From positions 41,529,659 to 41,593,658 of the forward strand of contig NC_067283.1 of assembly GCF_020740795.1 (NCBI RefSeq): a DNA stretch of 64,000 nt. Reading direction: 5' to 3'. This document shows, piece after piece, positions 25,473 through 37,385 of this stretch (position 1 is the stretch's first letter; the number at the start of each line of letters is the position of its first letter). The notes under the pieces were generated by a model. The model saw only the letters and a program-made list of their open reading frames with translations. It ran no database searches and was not told the origin of the DNA. The stretch comes from Apus apus. Its lineage: Eukaryota; Chordata; Aves; Apodiformes; Apodidae. A program made the position numbers and the translations under genes.

Positions 25473-28400
25473 CCAACACTTCACTGAGACTGGTAGTTAT
25501 ATACTGCAATTTCTGTCCAAGAGGAAGAAGAAGGTAACTTAGGTTGCTTCATTAATGTTTTTGTGGACTGGAAAAAGGGACACAGTTTGATCCCATTTTA
25601 GAACTAAGGATTCCCTGATTTTTAGTCTTCTGTTTACACAACTGTGTCATGCTGCTCTGATTTGAACTAAGCATCCCCTGGCTTAGGGGACCAAGGTGTT
25701 GATGTAATCAAGACATCCAAAATTTGAGTATCTCCAGTAGGCACACAGGCATTTTGCTAGCTGCTATGTGAAGCTTTCTGAAAATCATTTGGTGTTGTCC
25801 AAACAGATATAGTAGTCATGGATCTTTAGTAATTAACCAGACTGCTGGTTAACGTAGGACATTGTCTTTTCTTGGTGATTTTAAATCAAAACCCACAAGG
25901 TACTGAACTTTGGTATTTCTTTTACTATGTTGAACTGAATGGTGCTTTAAGACATTTGCAAATGATGCATTGTAATGACATTTTTCATGTTTATTTTTTC
26001 TTAGAACTTTTTATTTTCTGATATTAAGGATGCTTTTTCAGGATGGAACACAGGGAATTTATTGTGTAACACCTGTTAACAAAAGAGGGACTTGATTAAT
26101 TTCCCACTCATGGTGCTGAGAATGTTCCCCTTTGTTGTCATTTTCTCAGGGTTATTACTCATTGCCCTTATTCATTCTGCTTTGATAGAGGTAAATAGCT
26201 TTTAATTCCCCCTGCCCCCAAACCTTCTTAAAGTTTCCTTTGACAGCTTGTTGTAATTATGTCCCTCATTGAAGACACAGTCATTATTCTCTGTTGCTGT
26301 GAACAAGATTATTTAAGGCTCATTTTGGATTGACTCTGTGCATGTATGTTAAATGTGTTTCCCTGAAAAACAGAAAATAGCAGTATAGGGGCAGTGCGAG
26401 ACAGTGGTAAATGTGCTACTGATCACAGCTTGTATGAAGGTGGAGGTATTTCAGTGAACATGAGCAATGCTCTTGTCATTACACTACAAAAATAAAAAAA
26501 GTGAATGCCAAAAGCATACAAACCAGAAACTATCCAAGCTTGCTGTAAAGCCTGTTATTGAGTAATTGTTACATACAGTTTACTGTTGAGCTGTCACTGT
26601 ATCCTCAGCTTCCATAAAATATGAGACTTTTTTTTAAATTTACTGTATCAGTAGTCTTTTTTTGGAAGGTATCTGATAACGTTATGAATGTTATTCATAA
26701 TGTTATAATATTGCATGGCGACATTATTACATCCTCATTCTCTCCACTACAGCTCCCTAAACATAACTTACTTGCCAAGATTAACAAGTTCTTGGGAGTG
26801 TCCAGATTCTTGCTTTGCCACAGGCCTTATTGTTTCTGAGACATCCCAGTGCTGAGGTATCTAACAGATATCTAAGACCATTCCTGAGGAGCAAGGAAAG
26901 AGGGCACTGTTTTTTCATTTCATGTCTTCTCTCCTTTCCCTTACACAAGGGTGCTGCTTAGTAAGGCTCTGTTCTTATTCCTAAGGCTGTTAATTCTCCA
27001 AGAGACCAGACAGCAGAGGTAGTTCCAGAAACATACCTTTGCCCTAAGATGAACTTGAATTCACTTGATTAACTATATTAAACTAGTGCTCCCATCCAGG
27101 AAAAAAACCAAAACCCACAACCAAACATAGTAGTTATGTACTTGTTTTTATCTATCTAAGTGAGCACATTTGTATTATCAGCCCTTGTAGAAACTGCAGT
27201 CACAGGTTTGCTAGCTGCATCACACCTCATCTAAACATATGCTTTTCGTTTTGAGGTAGCAGGTATCTTTTGCTTATGTCCTTATTTTTTTTTGCCTACT
27301 TCCTTTTATGTTAGAAATTAAAAATGTTTTGTATTCTAACAGTCAGGCTATTTAGTAGTAGCCTGATTAATTAAGATATTGACATTTCTAGTTATTGACA
27401 ACAGTAGCTGTGATGCAAGGAATTCTATAGAGATTTAAGGGAAAAAATAGTTATTTGACAAATTAATAATGAACACTAGTTCCTAGCTTATCATCAAGAA
27501 TATCTTCAGCTACACTTTTATATTATGAAACTGCTTTCTGGCAAATGTATTCCTGATGGGGTAGGTTTTCAAACACGGACACTCTTTTGCCTGTAAATAA
27601 TTTGTACAGAAATTACTGCATATGCATATGTTTTTAACTGGATATATGAAGTTAAAACAAAAAAGTTTCTATAATGACATATCCCAGATAAGGCATGTCT
27701 AGCTTGGAAGGTGGGTAGCCATATTTTCACAAAATCTGTGTTAGACATAGGTAGGTAGGTGCAGACAGTAGATAGAGAGTTACAAAATGTACTTGTATAA
27801 TTTATTTATTCCTTTTACTTTTGCTTTGTCTAAGCCACAGCGTCAGCAACTGCATAAAGATATATGTTGGAACAGATAATTCTCACTGAAAAGAAAGTCT
27901 GAATAAGGATCAAGCAACAAACCTGGGAGGACTATGGTGGTTTAACCTGGGCATAGTTTGTTCTTACTGGCTAGTCCTAAGGTCCAGGTACTGCACTTGT
28001 TGCCACCTAATGTAGACCTGCAAGCAGCAGTTGTTTACATGGGATTTCTACATTTCTGTAGCAGAGACTGCCACAGCACCAACAAACACCCTGAAGCAGC
28101 AAAGTAGTAGCTGGCACCACAGTAGTGAAATACCACCATATCTAGCAGATTTGGCAGGTCTGCTTTTGCTCTAAGACCACTCTTCCTGTAGAAATTTACT
28201 TGAGAACTGTATAGCCACATACATCGTGTGCGTTGAGACTTGTAACTTCCAGATGTACATATGTGTCTGTGATTCACAGTAGGCTTAGTGTGAATAATTA
28301 CAACTGTTGTGCACGCACACAGATTTTTACAAGATGTTTCCAAGAATTTTGAACAAAAAGGACACAGAGCCAGTGCATATTTCAAAGATATCATCATCTA

Positions 28401-28699
28401 TACGTGTGTTTTTCCTTGCTTCCTATAGTCTGACTTCCTATAATTGGGAACAATCCCAGTCCAAGAAAGAAAATGAGTAGTGCAAATAATGCAGACTCTT
28501 TCTTATTGTAATGGACTGCACATGCCAAATTTAAATGTACACACAGATGCCACTGAAACAGAGATAGATCCAAATACAGCTCATGCCTTTAGCCTAGCAA
28601 AGACTTTCCCATTTCCCAAGAGAAAGTGAAATCCCTCACTGAATATGAGAGATTGCACCCTAAAAATTATATCAAGTGATTATATTTATTTGCTGTTTA

Positions 28700-28862
28700 T
28701 GAGACTCATTACTATGTACATGAGAACACAAATGAAATTAGCCTCACAAGAGGTGTTTATCCAAGGACACACAGGATGTCTGCAGCAGAGCCAGGAACCA
28801 GAGGATATCTTCCCAAGTTTAGTCCAATATCTTAACCACAATGCTATTTTTGCTTCCTTAAG
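28700..28862 (+). mobile_element. Ancient MIR-like (CORE-SINE) relic
   Basis: TATCCAAGGACACACAGGATGTCTGCAGCAGAGCCAGGAACC followed by AGGATATCTTCCCAAGTTTAGTCCAATATCTTAACCACAATGC follows the MIR consensus as I recall it (cccaaggtcacacaggaagtctgtggcagagccgggaat..., then agtccagtgccttaaccacaagacc) in order and spacing. This is the best MIR match in the window. Confidence 0.7.
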
Positions 28863-30525
28863 TCCCACTGTACTCTATTAGCAAAGAGAAATCAAGTGCA
28901 GAGCTCTGCTCTATCTTTCCAAACAGTATCACGTGTGGCTTGTGTGTTCCTCCCCATTATATTAAGGCCTCTCAACAAGAATATGTACCTGTGTCATCAG
29001 TCAAGATCACTCTTTATAAGTGACTACAAACAGCAAAAGAAAACAAAAGGCATATGTAAAGTAGATATTAAAGATCTTTTTATAAAGAGTACCTCATGCT
29101 TCTGCTATGAAGAAATATCCTATTCAGAGAAATCCATTACCCAATTTAGTATGAAGGGGATAATCTACTGTGGATGTTAATCCTTTGGAGTCTATTTTAG
29201 CTCTCTAGTAAAATTATTGCTTTATTCTCTGATAAATTTACAATTCAGTATCATTGATTTTATATATAGAAAAGAATTGATGGAACAGCTTATTGTTAAG
29301 GTTTCCCAGCCTTTCCCATTAAAAATCTTTCTTTTCAGTTGCTGTAAGAGTAGGATTACGTTTACTGTGCAAGAAGATTGAGATCAGCATGTGGGTCCAA
29401 GGCTTGCAGCAGTACCCACCTGCAAAGGCTCAGCAGGTGTCTCTGCTGCCATGATATCCATGGGGCCACTGCTGCATTTTGGAGCATTGGGCCCCCAGAA
29501 GAGGACAGGAAGGTCTTGTTGCTACTTGTTGCTCTGTTAGCTTCATGGCTGAGGCTTGTTTGAGAAGCAGCTGCACCTTCTGGCGTTGTGGAGGAGCCAT
29601 GGCAGGGATGGCTTATTTGAACTTCCCAGTTTATATACAAGTTGGGACCAATGAGCGAATGTCTCCTGGTGGAAGCTTGGGCTTTAAGCAGGACTGTGCT
29701 GTATGATGCACAGTACTCTAAAAAGGTAGGCCTTTCCTCAAAATGTGCAGCAAAACCTAGTGCTGGCTTTTTAGTTAATTTCATATGTGCCTCAGTTGCC
29801 TGCCTGCTAACTGGAGATGAACATAGTTCTCTGTCTCCTCAGATGTTAGGAAGATAAATTTACATGTGTTATAAAGCTCGCTGTCACTGTAATGAAAAAC
29901 ACCTGCTCGAAAGTCTATGCAAACATTAATAATTCTGTCTTCAGAGCAGAGTTTGAATGCTGTACAGTAAACACGGTATGGTATTTTAAAAGTGAGGGGA
30001 AAACCCAAAATATTTTGTCATTTGGGTAACAATGCCCATCCTACACTGAGAACAAGGCAAGGGTGCCTCACGTCAGAATTAGATGTTAAGTCTGCAGATT
30101 TATTCTAATGAAAAAGCTCAAGGGGGTAATTAATGTGGAATAAGCAGTCTTGATTCTGATAGTCCAGAAATTTTAGCTGTTTACTTTGCAACTCATCTTT
30201 TAATATATTTTCTGTTGTGTTATATAAATCTACTGAGGTGGAAATTTAGAAGCTCCATCAGGCTGATGTAGAAATCCTAGTATCATGTTCCAGAAATCCC
30301 GGGCTTGGTATGAAACCTCTTCGCCGGCCAAGAGGAACTGGTATTCATGCTGGCAGACGTGCAACAACCGCCAGCTCTAAGGAGGAGGCCAGAGCTGGGG
30401 ACTGAGCACTGAAGGTATCCCAGAGCCACACACTGAGCAGAGCCACAGGCATTGTGGCTCTTAGGGGAGGGAGTGTCAGGGTGTGCAGCCTGCAAAGTCT
30501 GCTGCTGGAAGTGGATTTTTAATAG

Positions 30526-30541
30526 CTGGTTCAGGAACCAG
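30526..30541. repeat. 16-bp palindrome
   Basis: CTGGTTC-AG-GAACCAG: perfect 7-bp arms around a two-base centre, within the GC-richer patch at 30.3-30.66 kb. It may be a dimeric transcription-factor site; no factor is assigned. Confidence 0.7.
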
Positions 30542-32372
30542 TTGCAATGTTTAAGAGACAGTTCTGCTGAACCGGGTCAAACTGCTTCCAGACAGTCCTG
30601 TGGGACCAAAGTGTGCAATGGCACACTGTCATCTACCGGCCAGCTTGGATCATGGGTTACGTGTGTTGAAGTGTTTGTATATAGAAAGCCATCCATCATT
30701 TCAATTCAGACACCATCCATTTCAAAGCAGCCCCCTGGAATTTAGAGTCTCTGTTTTCATTCATCTTTATAGGAATTATACAACTAAGTACCTGTACGTC
30801 ACCTGATTTTTTTCTGCCTTGCTGGTTAGTGCTGTTACAAGGCACTAGTTGAATTAGGTGTTAGTGTGTTTCCTTTATGTAATGAGGAGGCAACTAAATT
30901 GGTGCATAAAATTAGAGATATAAATACTGTGAGATTCATATACTGCTCTTTGTAATATTGAAGAGCAAGTGAATGACTTGCTGTGACAGGGAGAGCATGG
31001 GACCTCTGTCACCTTTCTCTAACACCCAGGAACGTAATAATAGAAAAGATCAATTCAGAGAGGCATGCAGAGAGGGTCTTTCATTTGCCCTATTGTTCTT
31101 CACTACTGTTTCCTCCTACTTGATCTCTCACTTTACACCTAAGTCAGGTTTCTCTTGATGTTTGAAGAGTGCTGAGTAGAAATTGGCTCTTATCTAATAT
31201 TATTTAGTGTTAACTCCCCTTTTCCACTCAGGCTGCAGTGACTGCTTCAGGGTCATGCAGGTGGAAATAGGAATGTGTGCTCCATGGGTAGTTGACTCAC
31301 TGAGCTGGTTCCCTAAACTATCTGCTCTTTACTGCAAACACTTTTTTTTTTTTTTTCTTTTATTGCAAATAGAAATCTCAGCCTTCAAGAGAACCACCTG
31401 CAAATAAGTATGCAGGTAGTATAGTAGTGGTTGTACGGCACACATTAGAATTCCAGTCTGAATGATGCAGATGTTTAGGGACTTGCAGTGGCTTTAAGAT
31501 GACCCAGAGTTGCTGGAGTGACAAGGAGTTGGGATAGTCCTATGGGACATTTATTAATATTACCATACTTCAGAAACAAGACCTAAGAACTTGTAAAGAC
31601 CTAACATTTGCAGCTAAAATATGTAACACCTGAAGAAATACAAAACCAATTAATATTGGCTTTTCCTAGCAGTAAACTTGAAATATGATGATAGTCTGTA
31701 AGTGTGCAATGCCTCTTTCCAAATGCTTACTACCATGTTTAAGCAAGGGTCCAGCAGTGAAGGACAGCACATGCAACTAAAATGATCAGCACAGTGCTAG
31801 ATGAAAAGGAATCAAGAAAATGGTTGATGCCACAACCCTAAGTGAACCTTTAAATATTTGTGTCCTGAAACTTCATTAACTTGGGTTTGGTTTTAGACCA
31901 ATGGTAGAAGCAAACTGCAGAATCAAGGAATTTTGACAGAACTGTCATAAACACAGGGGCTTTAAAGCAGACAAACCAAGCCCAAGAGCTTGTAGCATAG
32001 TCCCAGCTGCTGAGATAGGAATTATGGATGTGCGGAGAGGAAACAACCAAATGCATCCCTCTCTATCTCCTGACTGTTGCTCAATGAGGTCATCACTTGC
32101 CTCTTCTCATACCTAGTAGTAAAATTTGTTTGAAAGAGATCAAGGAAATATGAAAATTGCAGATGGTGTCTGGAGATTGTTATATATCATTACACAGGCA
32201 AAAGCAATGTTAAAAAAGCATTAAGGTTGCAAAGTCAAGTGTTCAAAAGGTATAAAATTACAGAGTAATGGTTGTCTATGCAGTTCTAATGGGCTTCTCT
32301 GTGAACACTCATTATCTTTTTATTATTCATTATAATTATCCCATTACTCATTAACCTTAAATGTAGGATCAC

Positions 32373-32472
32373 ATGGCATTTTCCCCTTTGTTCTTTTAAT
32401 TTAATTTATGTGTGAAAAAGGTTTTAGCTTAAAAAAAAAAAAAAAAGAAAAAAAAGAACCTGAAAATGCCAT
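32373..32472. repeat. Two-segment inverted repeat with A-rich loop
   Basis: ATGGCATTTTC (32373-32383) and GTTCTTTT (32390-32397) are matched in reverse order by AAAAGAAC (32452-32459) and GAAAATGCCAT (32462-32472). The spacers between segments are 6 and 2 bases; the loop is about 54 bases and includes A17. A second small palindrome, ATGCCAT-CTC-ATGGCAT (32466-32482), overlaps the right arm. Confidence 0.85.
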
Positions 32473-35400
32473 CTCATGGCATATTGACAAATGGATTGTC
32501 AGCAAGGTTGAAATCTTTCCATTTATCACAGAGACATGCAGAGAGTCTGGCAGCATTAGTTTTTAATTGTCTATGTGGACCAGTGCTAGAAGGGGCTGGT
32601 TCTCTTCACAGCTGGGCGTAGATGATTTTTGCTGACAACAGAGGTGTGGTCAACTTCAGGAAATAGCAGGTTATAGCCAGGATGCAGAGTGGAAGGGCTG
32701 TCCACTTCTTTCCTCATACATGTCTCTGCCCCTTCCATTCTCATGCAGTTTGGCTCCTCTCTTGTCCTGTCCAGCCCCCCAGATCAATTTGGCTCTTCCT
32801 AACTAACTGGTTGCCATTGCTGCTGCTTTTTCATTCTTAATTTCACTCAATTCTTGATCTCATGTCCCATCTTGCATGGCTATTTCCAGCTCCCCATTTG
32901 ATTCTTCTCCACTCTGGACTGTAACACACTCTCATCCTGGGCTCCTATTACAACACTGGTGCCTTAATATATTGTCCTATAATCTAACCTAGGCATACAC
33001 CCCTTTTACTATTCAGGCTCTTTTTGTGCCACCTCCTTCACAGCTCCTCATGCCAGAGAGTGATGGTCAGTATCCCAACACTACAGCAGGATTGTAATTG
33101 CAAAAAGAATGCAATACCCCACAGTACTACCAGAGTTAGGTGCTAGCATCTCCTGCCATATCTGTGATCCATGCCTCAAGCTGTGCTGCTCAGGTGAGAT
33201 CCACACTTCTCTGCACAGCTCCTCTTTCTGTCTGCACACTTCCCTGTGGCTAAGAGGGAGGAAGATGCCATTCCTTGTCTATCTGCAGAGGTGTATTGGA
33301 GCTGAGAGGGAAGTGAGTCAAAAAACTATAGGGAGGTATTTGCTGAGCATGCATGGACTATGTGATTTCAAATTTTTCTCATGTGGCCAGATCTGGAAAG
33401 TTTTCACAAGAAAGGCAAAAGACACGTGACTTGCAGAAAGAGTTGCCCATCTGGCCAAATTTCAGGTCTCTCTTCCATGCATAGTAAGAAACCTTGCCTT
33501 CCTTTGAGCTCCTTCCAGGCACTATCCAAGAAGAAGCTGGATGAGCTTGGACATTTTTGCCTACAGTTGGCACCACTTTATTCCAACACAGGAAAAAAAA
33601 CCCTCCTATCCTTCTTGAGAAACAAGAAAAGGACAAATGGTTTGATGGAAATTTCTCAACATGAACTCGAAGGGAGGATGTAATCTACAGGATGGAAATA
33701 GCTGAAATGGTAGACATCTGACAAACCAGTAGTTCACTCAAATGGAGGTCTGATAACTTGACAAATAGCAAACTCCCATAGTGACAGAATGCTACTCGCC
33801 CTTTTGATAGAACATTCAAATAAGAGGACTTGCAAAAAGAAGTATCTCTTACTAAAAAGCAGCTCTCAAAAGAAATGAAATCAAGTTGTTGTTTTCTCTC
33901 CTACAACCTCTTCACATTACAGAAACAGCTTGGTGGGAATGTACCAAATGGCCAAACCACATTTTATCTGCAAGCTGAATTTGTGTTAGTGTTTCAGTGG
34001 AAAAACTGTATCAAAAGATTAATATTTCGCTCCGAATCGCTTTTGGTATTTTCTCCTTGTAATTCTTACCCTGTTGTATGTGAGATGAGAAATCTTTTGC
34101 AAAGACTGTTGTTATGTTTCTAACTGATATAGTTTGCTGCTGTAGGATCCTGAAAAGACAAGTGTGTTGATTTCAGGGGTATGTAACTTGCAAGAAAGGA
34201 AACTGTGTATAGCTATATCTAGCAGAAACTTCTTTAAATCCCCTTTTTGAAAAGAAGTCCGTAAGAGGTGAGATTGATTGAATCCTCAGTTTATGAGAAA
34301 AAATTCTTGCCCTATTACTGAGCTTAATATCCTCACCTTCTACTATGTTTTAAACTCCCTAGCTCTGTCCACAACTCTGCTGAGACACCTCGGTTGACAT
34401 GAATTTAGATGTTTATGGCATGCGGTGCTTTATCTTCCCATCTAGCAGCATGGATTTCCAAGTTAAAAAGAATAGCTTAGTGGTATCTATTTCTCCCTGC
34501 TAATGTTTTGGAGCCTCTATCAGTGGAGCCTAAAGCACCTGTGACTGAGGAATCAGGGCAACAAAAAAAAATACAGAGAAAACGTTAAGGAAAGGAAAGT
34601 ACTTTTGCTGGCAAGATAGAGGTTAGGTGGGGACAGGAAAATAGAGGAGACAAAATGGATGAAAGATTACAGAGTAAAAATTATTTGGGAATAGGATGTT
34701 GGAAAAGGTGAATAGGGTAGAACAATAGGGAAGAGTGTTTGCTGAATGTGAACAGAAATCATTATAAAGTTTCCACTGTAACTTAATAAAAATACAGTAT
34801 CTGGGAGTCCCTGTGCTTTATTAAAAACTCCATCTGGAATATATAAAAGAAGGCAGGCAAATTATTCTCAAAAGAGATAACTTTTTGGATGAAGGAAAAG
34901 GTAGATATTTGATGAGATTTTTCTGAAGGCAAAAGATAGTTGATGAACAAGACTGAAGAAAAGACGCACAGGGGACGGGAGGAAGGAAAAGAAAAAAAAA
35001 TGGTAGAGAAAAAAAAGAGGGCAGATTTGATTTATAATTAGCATTTCTCTGTTTGCAGGAAATAAATGGTATTCACTGGTACAGGAAAGTGGCAGTCCTA
35101 ACTCTGTTTTGTTAGATGTCAGGTATCACCCTCCTTTTTGCTCTGGAAAGTTGACAAGTATTGGACTGGGAGGTTAAACATTTCCACGGTGTGCTCTGTT
35201 AAGAATGGGCTTGGTATTGTTTCATGGACAATGAGCTATACTGCAGCTGACAAAATACAGATTTCCTGAACCAAATATGTTCAGTTCAATACATTTTCTT
35301 AGGTTATGATGGACAGTAATCTGGTGTGACATAAGGTTTGATTTTGCACAGCAGGTCGCATTGGTTCTGTGGCAAATGGAGGCTGTCCATTACAAAAAAT

Positions 35401-36203
35401 GCCATTATTCCTATGAAAGAGTGAACTGCTTTGAAAAACAGAGAATTGGTTTCAAGTCTCCAGTTTACCTGCATGTGGAACTTTTTACCCAACTTGCAGT
35501 ACTGTACTTCTCCATTTGCTATGCATTTTCTCCCTATCTGGGCGAGACAGAATTTAAGAGCCAGAAATTTCCCCTCTGTTGGGAATCATTACGCACAATC
35601 TTTTGATTCCATATTTAGTGGACACGTAATTTTTCTTGTAATGTCATGGGAAAGCTTTATGTGTTGATAACAAGGCACTAGAGGTCCTAGTAAGTGTTTT
35701 TATGTGCTTTCCACTTCACCTCCCGATTCTGTTTAGGTGAGAAGGAGAAGAATAGCATTCTGTTATGGCCAAAGATTACAGTTTCTCATAACCTGTTTTT
35801 TCTTTATTTTTAAAATACTTTGGACTGAATAGACTCTGAATTACTGTAGGGCTTATTGGAGCAAGTTAAAGTGCAGATTGCTCTTCCCAGTCATGAATTT
35901 CAATTAAAAACAAACAACTGATGAACACATTTCTCTAGAGACTAATTTAAATACTGATACTGCTTCTGTATATTTTCTAAGTATTTTCCAACATGTATAG
36001 AGAAAAAGAGAAGTTTTGCTGAAGAAATTGTGGAAAACATGCCAGAGACTTGGGTTTAGATTCCGATTTTTCCTTTTTCAGAGAGATCAAGCAGGGAAAA
36101 TTTTATTGTAGATGGGTCAAGGCAGAAGTTGTATGAAAAAATAAAATAAAAATAAAAAATTGAACTACACTGGAAAAAGGTAATATTTTAAGATTTCACC
36201 AAA

Positions 36204-36743
36204 ACTGGTGAGGCCACACCTGGAGTATTACATCCAGTGTTGGGCACCTCAATTCAAGAGAGATATCCAGGTGCTGGAGCGAGTACAGAGGAGGGCAATG
36301 AAGCTGGTGAAGGGCCTAGAGAATAAATCTTATGAAGAACGCTTGAAGAAGCTGGGAATGTTTAGTTTGAGAAAGAGGAGGCTGAGGGGAGACCTCATCA
36401 CTCTCTACAACTACCTGAAAGGTCATTGTAGAGCAGTTGGTGGTAGTCTCTTCTCACAGGTAATTAGCAACAGAACAAGAGGGAATGGCTTCAAGCTGCA
36501 ACAGGGTAGGTTTAGATTTCAGATTAGGAAATTTTTTTTCACAGAAAGAGTGATCAGACACTGGAATAGGCTGCCCAGGGAGGTGGTTGAGTCACCATCC
36601 CTGGATGTGTTTAAGGGTCGTTTGGATGTGGTGTTGGTGGGTATGGTTTAGGGAAGAACTTTGTAGAGTAGGGATGACGGTTGGACTGGGTGATCCCAAG
36701 GGTCTTTTCCAACCTAAATAGTTCTTTGATTCTATGATTCTAT
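36204..36743 (+). mobile_element. 5'-truncated CR1 LINE with intact 3' terminus
   Basis: The element begins at CTGGTGAGGCCACACCTGG inside the reverse-transcriptase ORF and runs through the 3' UTR (TTGGACTGGGTGATCCCAAG, then GGTCTTTTCCAACCTAAATAG) to two GATTCTAT units at 36728-36743. This is the characteristic CR1 terminal repeat. CR1 is the main bird non-LTR retrotransposon; it is typically 5'-truncated and makes no target-site duplication. The 5' truncation plus complete 3' end is what reverse transcription primed from the 3' end leaves. It lies about 7.3 kb upstream of the RBMS3 island. Confidence 0.95.
36208..36651 (+). pseudogene. CR1 ORF2 C-terminal fragment (reverse transcriptase end)
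   Basis: An uninterrupted 147-codon frame starting [19 protein letters not shown] and containing the CR1 hallmarks [42 protein letters not shown] and [10 protein letters not shown], ending in a TAG at 36649. It corresponds to the region after the catalytic RT palm, so the YxDD site and the endonuclease domain are absent. The frame has no ATG of its own at the 5' end. It is a fossil fragment that has escaped frameshifts, not a functional gene. It should not be annotated as a host protein, although gene predictors often do so. Confidence 0.92.
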
Positions 36744-37274
36744 AAAATATACAATAGCTGTAATGAAAAATTTTTTTACAAACACTTCTGAGTTAAGTTC
36801 TGGGTTAAATTGCAAGGGTATTGCCCTAATTGTCTGCTTTTTTGAAGGGGGTCTACTAGCAGATTAAATGAAAATTATTATCAAAGGCTCTCATAGGCCT
36901 TCTTTACAGCCAGCATTAGATGAAGAGTTATTTAGTGGGCAAATAAGCCTGCCAGATAGGAAAAAGACAAGAAGAAATGTGTCTTGGCATGCTAGGGAGG
37001 ATAAGTAAGGAGAAAGCAGAAAGTATATTTGATAGTGATGGAATTTAGCCTGAGATGACCCTTCACTCTTGCCTATTGTTAACTTTTTCCCATGCAGAAA
37101 AATGCCACAGCCTGTAAGTTCTCTAACAGCAGCTGTCTGGATGGTGGAAGGAAAAACTGTTTACATACATGATTACATATTTCTGATGATGCCTTGTTTT
37201 GGTGCCCTACCAAAATCAAGCTTCCCATAGAGATTGTTCTCACCACAAAGAGCTTCCAGTTGAAGCTTGTAAGA
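36744..37274. other. Intergenic DNA after the CR1 copy
   Basis: Nothing recognisable. It begins at the AAAATATACA directly after the CR1 terminal repeats. Confidence 0.6.
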
Positions 37275-37385
37275 TAGAGCCAGAAGGGAGGGAGATGGAG
37301 AAGTGGTTTGTCCAAGGTCACAGCGTTAAGGTCAGGGGCAGCATCAGCAGGAAAACAGGACCCAGACTTCCAGTCTTCCTGGACT
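37275..37385 (+). mobile_element. MIR-like SINE relic
   Basis: AGAAGTGGTTTGTCCAAGGTCACAGCGTTAAGGTCAGGGGCAGCA followed by ACAGGACCCAGACTTCCAGTC fits the MIR phrase aagtgacttgcccaaggtcacacagctagtaagtggcagagc and its aacccaggtctccagactcc continuation. An insertion of a few bases separates the two parts. Confidence 0.6.

Larger units (their letters stand above)
17761..28699. other. Intergenic AT-rich DNA
   Basis: No gene supported. Contains an interrupted AAT/ATC trinucleotide stretch at 21972-22000, a 14-15-bp tandem duplication at 22838-22866, a 16-bp direct repeat at 25434-25472 and a T13 run near 25,396. The stretch at 25,930-26,350 has clustered homeodomain- and MEIS-type motifs that could belong to an enhancer. 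Confidence 0.65.
28863..36203. other. Intergenic DNA
   Basis: No supported gene. Two patches (29,380-29,720 and 30,283-30,660) are GC-richer than their surroundings. Frames of 140 codons (- strand, 29,362-29,784) and 75 codons (+) overlap the first but show no recognisable domain. Also present are T14 at 31,342-31,355, the inverted repeat at 32,373-32,472 and a purine-rich area at 34,980-35,020. Confidence 0.6.

Noticed and set aside
27935..28040. TGGTTTAACC motif suggesting an endogenous retroviral LTR
   Set aside because: Some bird LTRs carry similar words, but no TG...CA ends, polyadenylation signal or primer-binding site accompany it.
29362..29784. 140-codon minus-strand frame
   Set aside because: No family, domain or signal recognised; the length is attainable by chance in this GC-richer patch.
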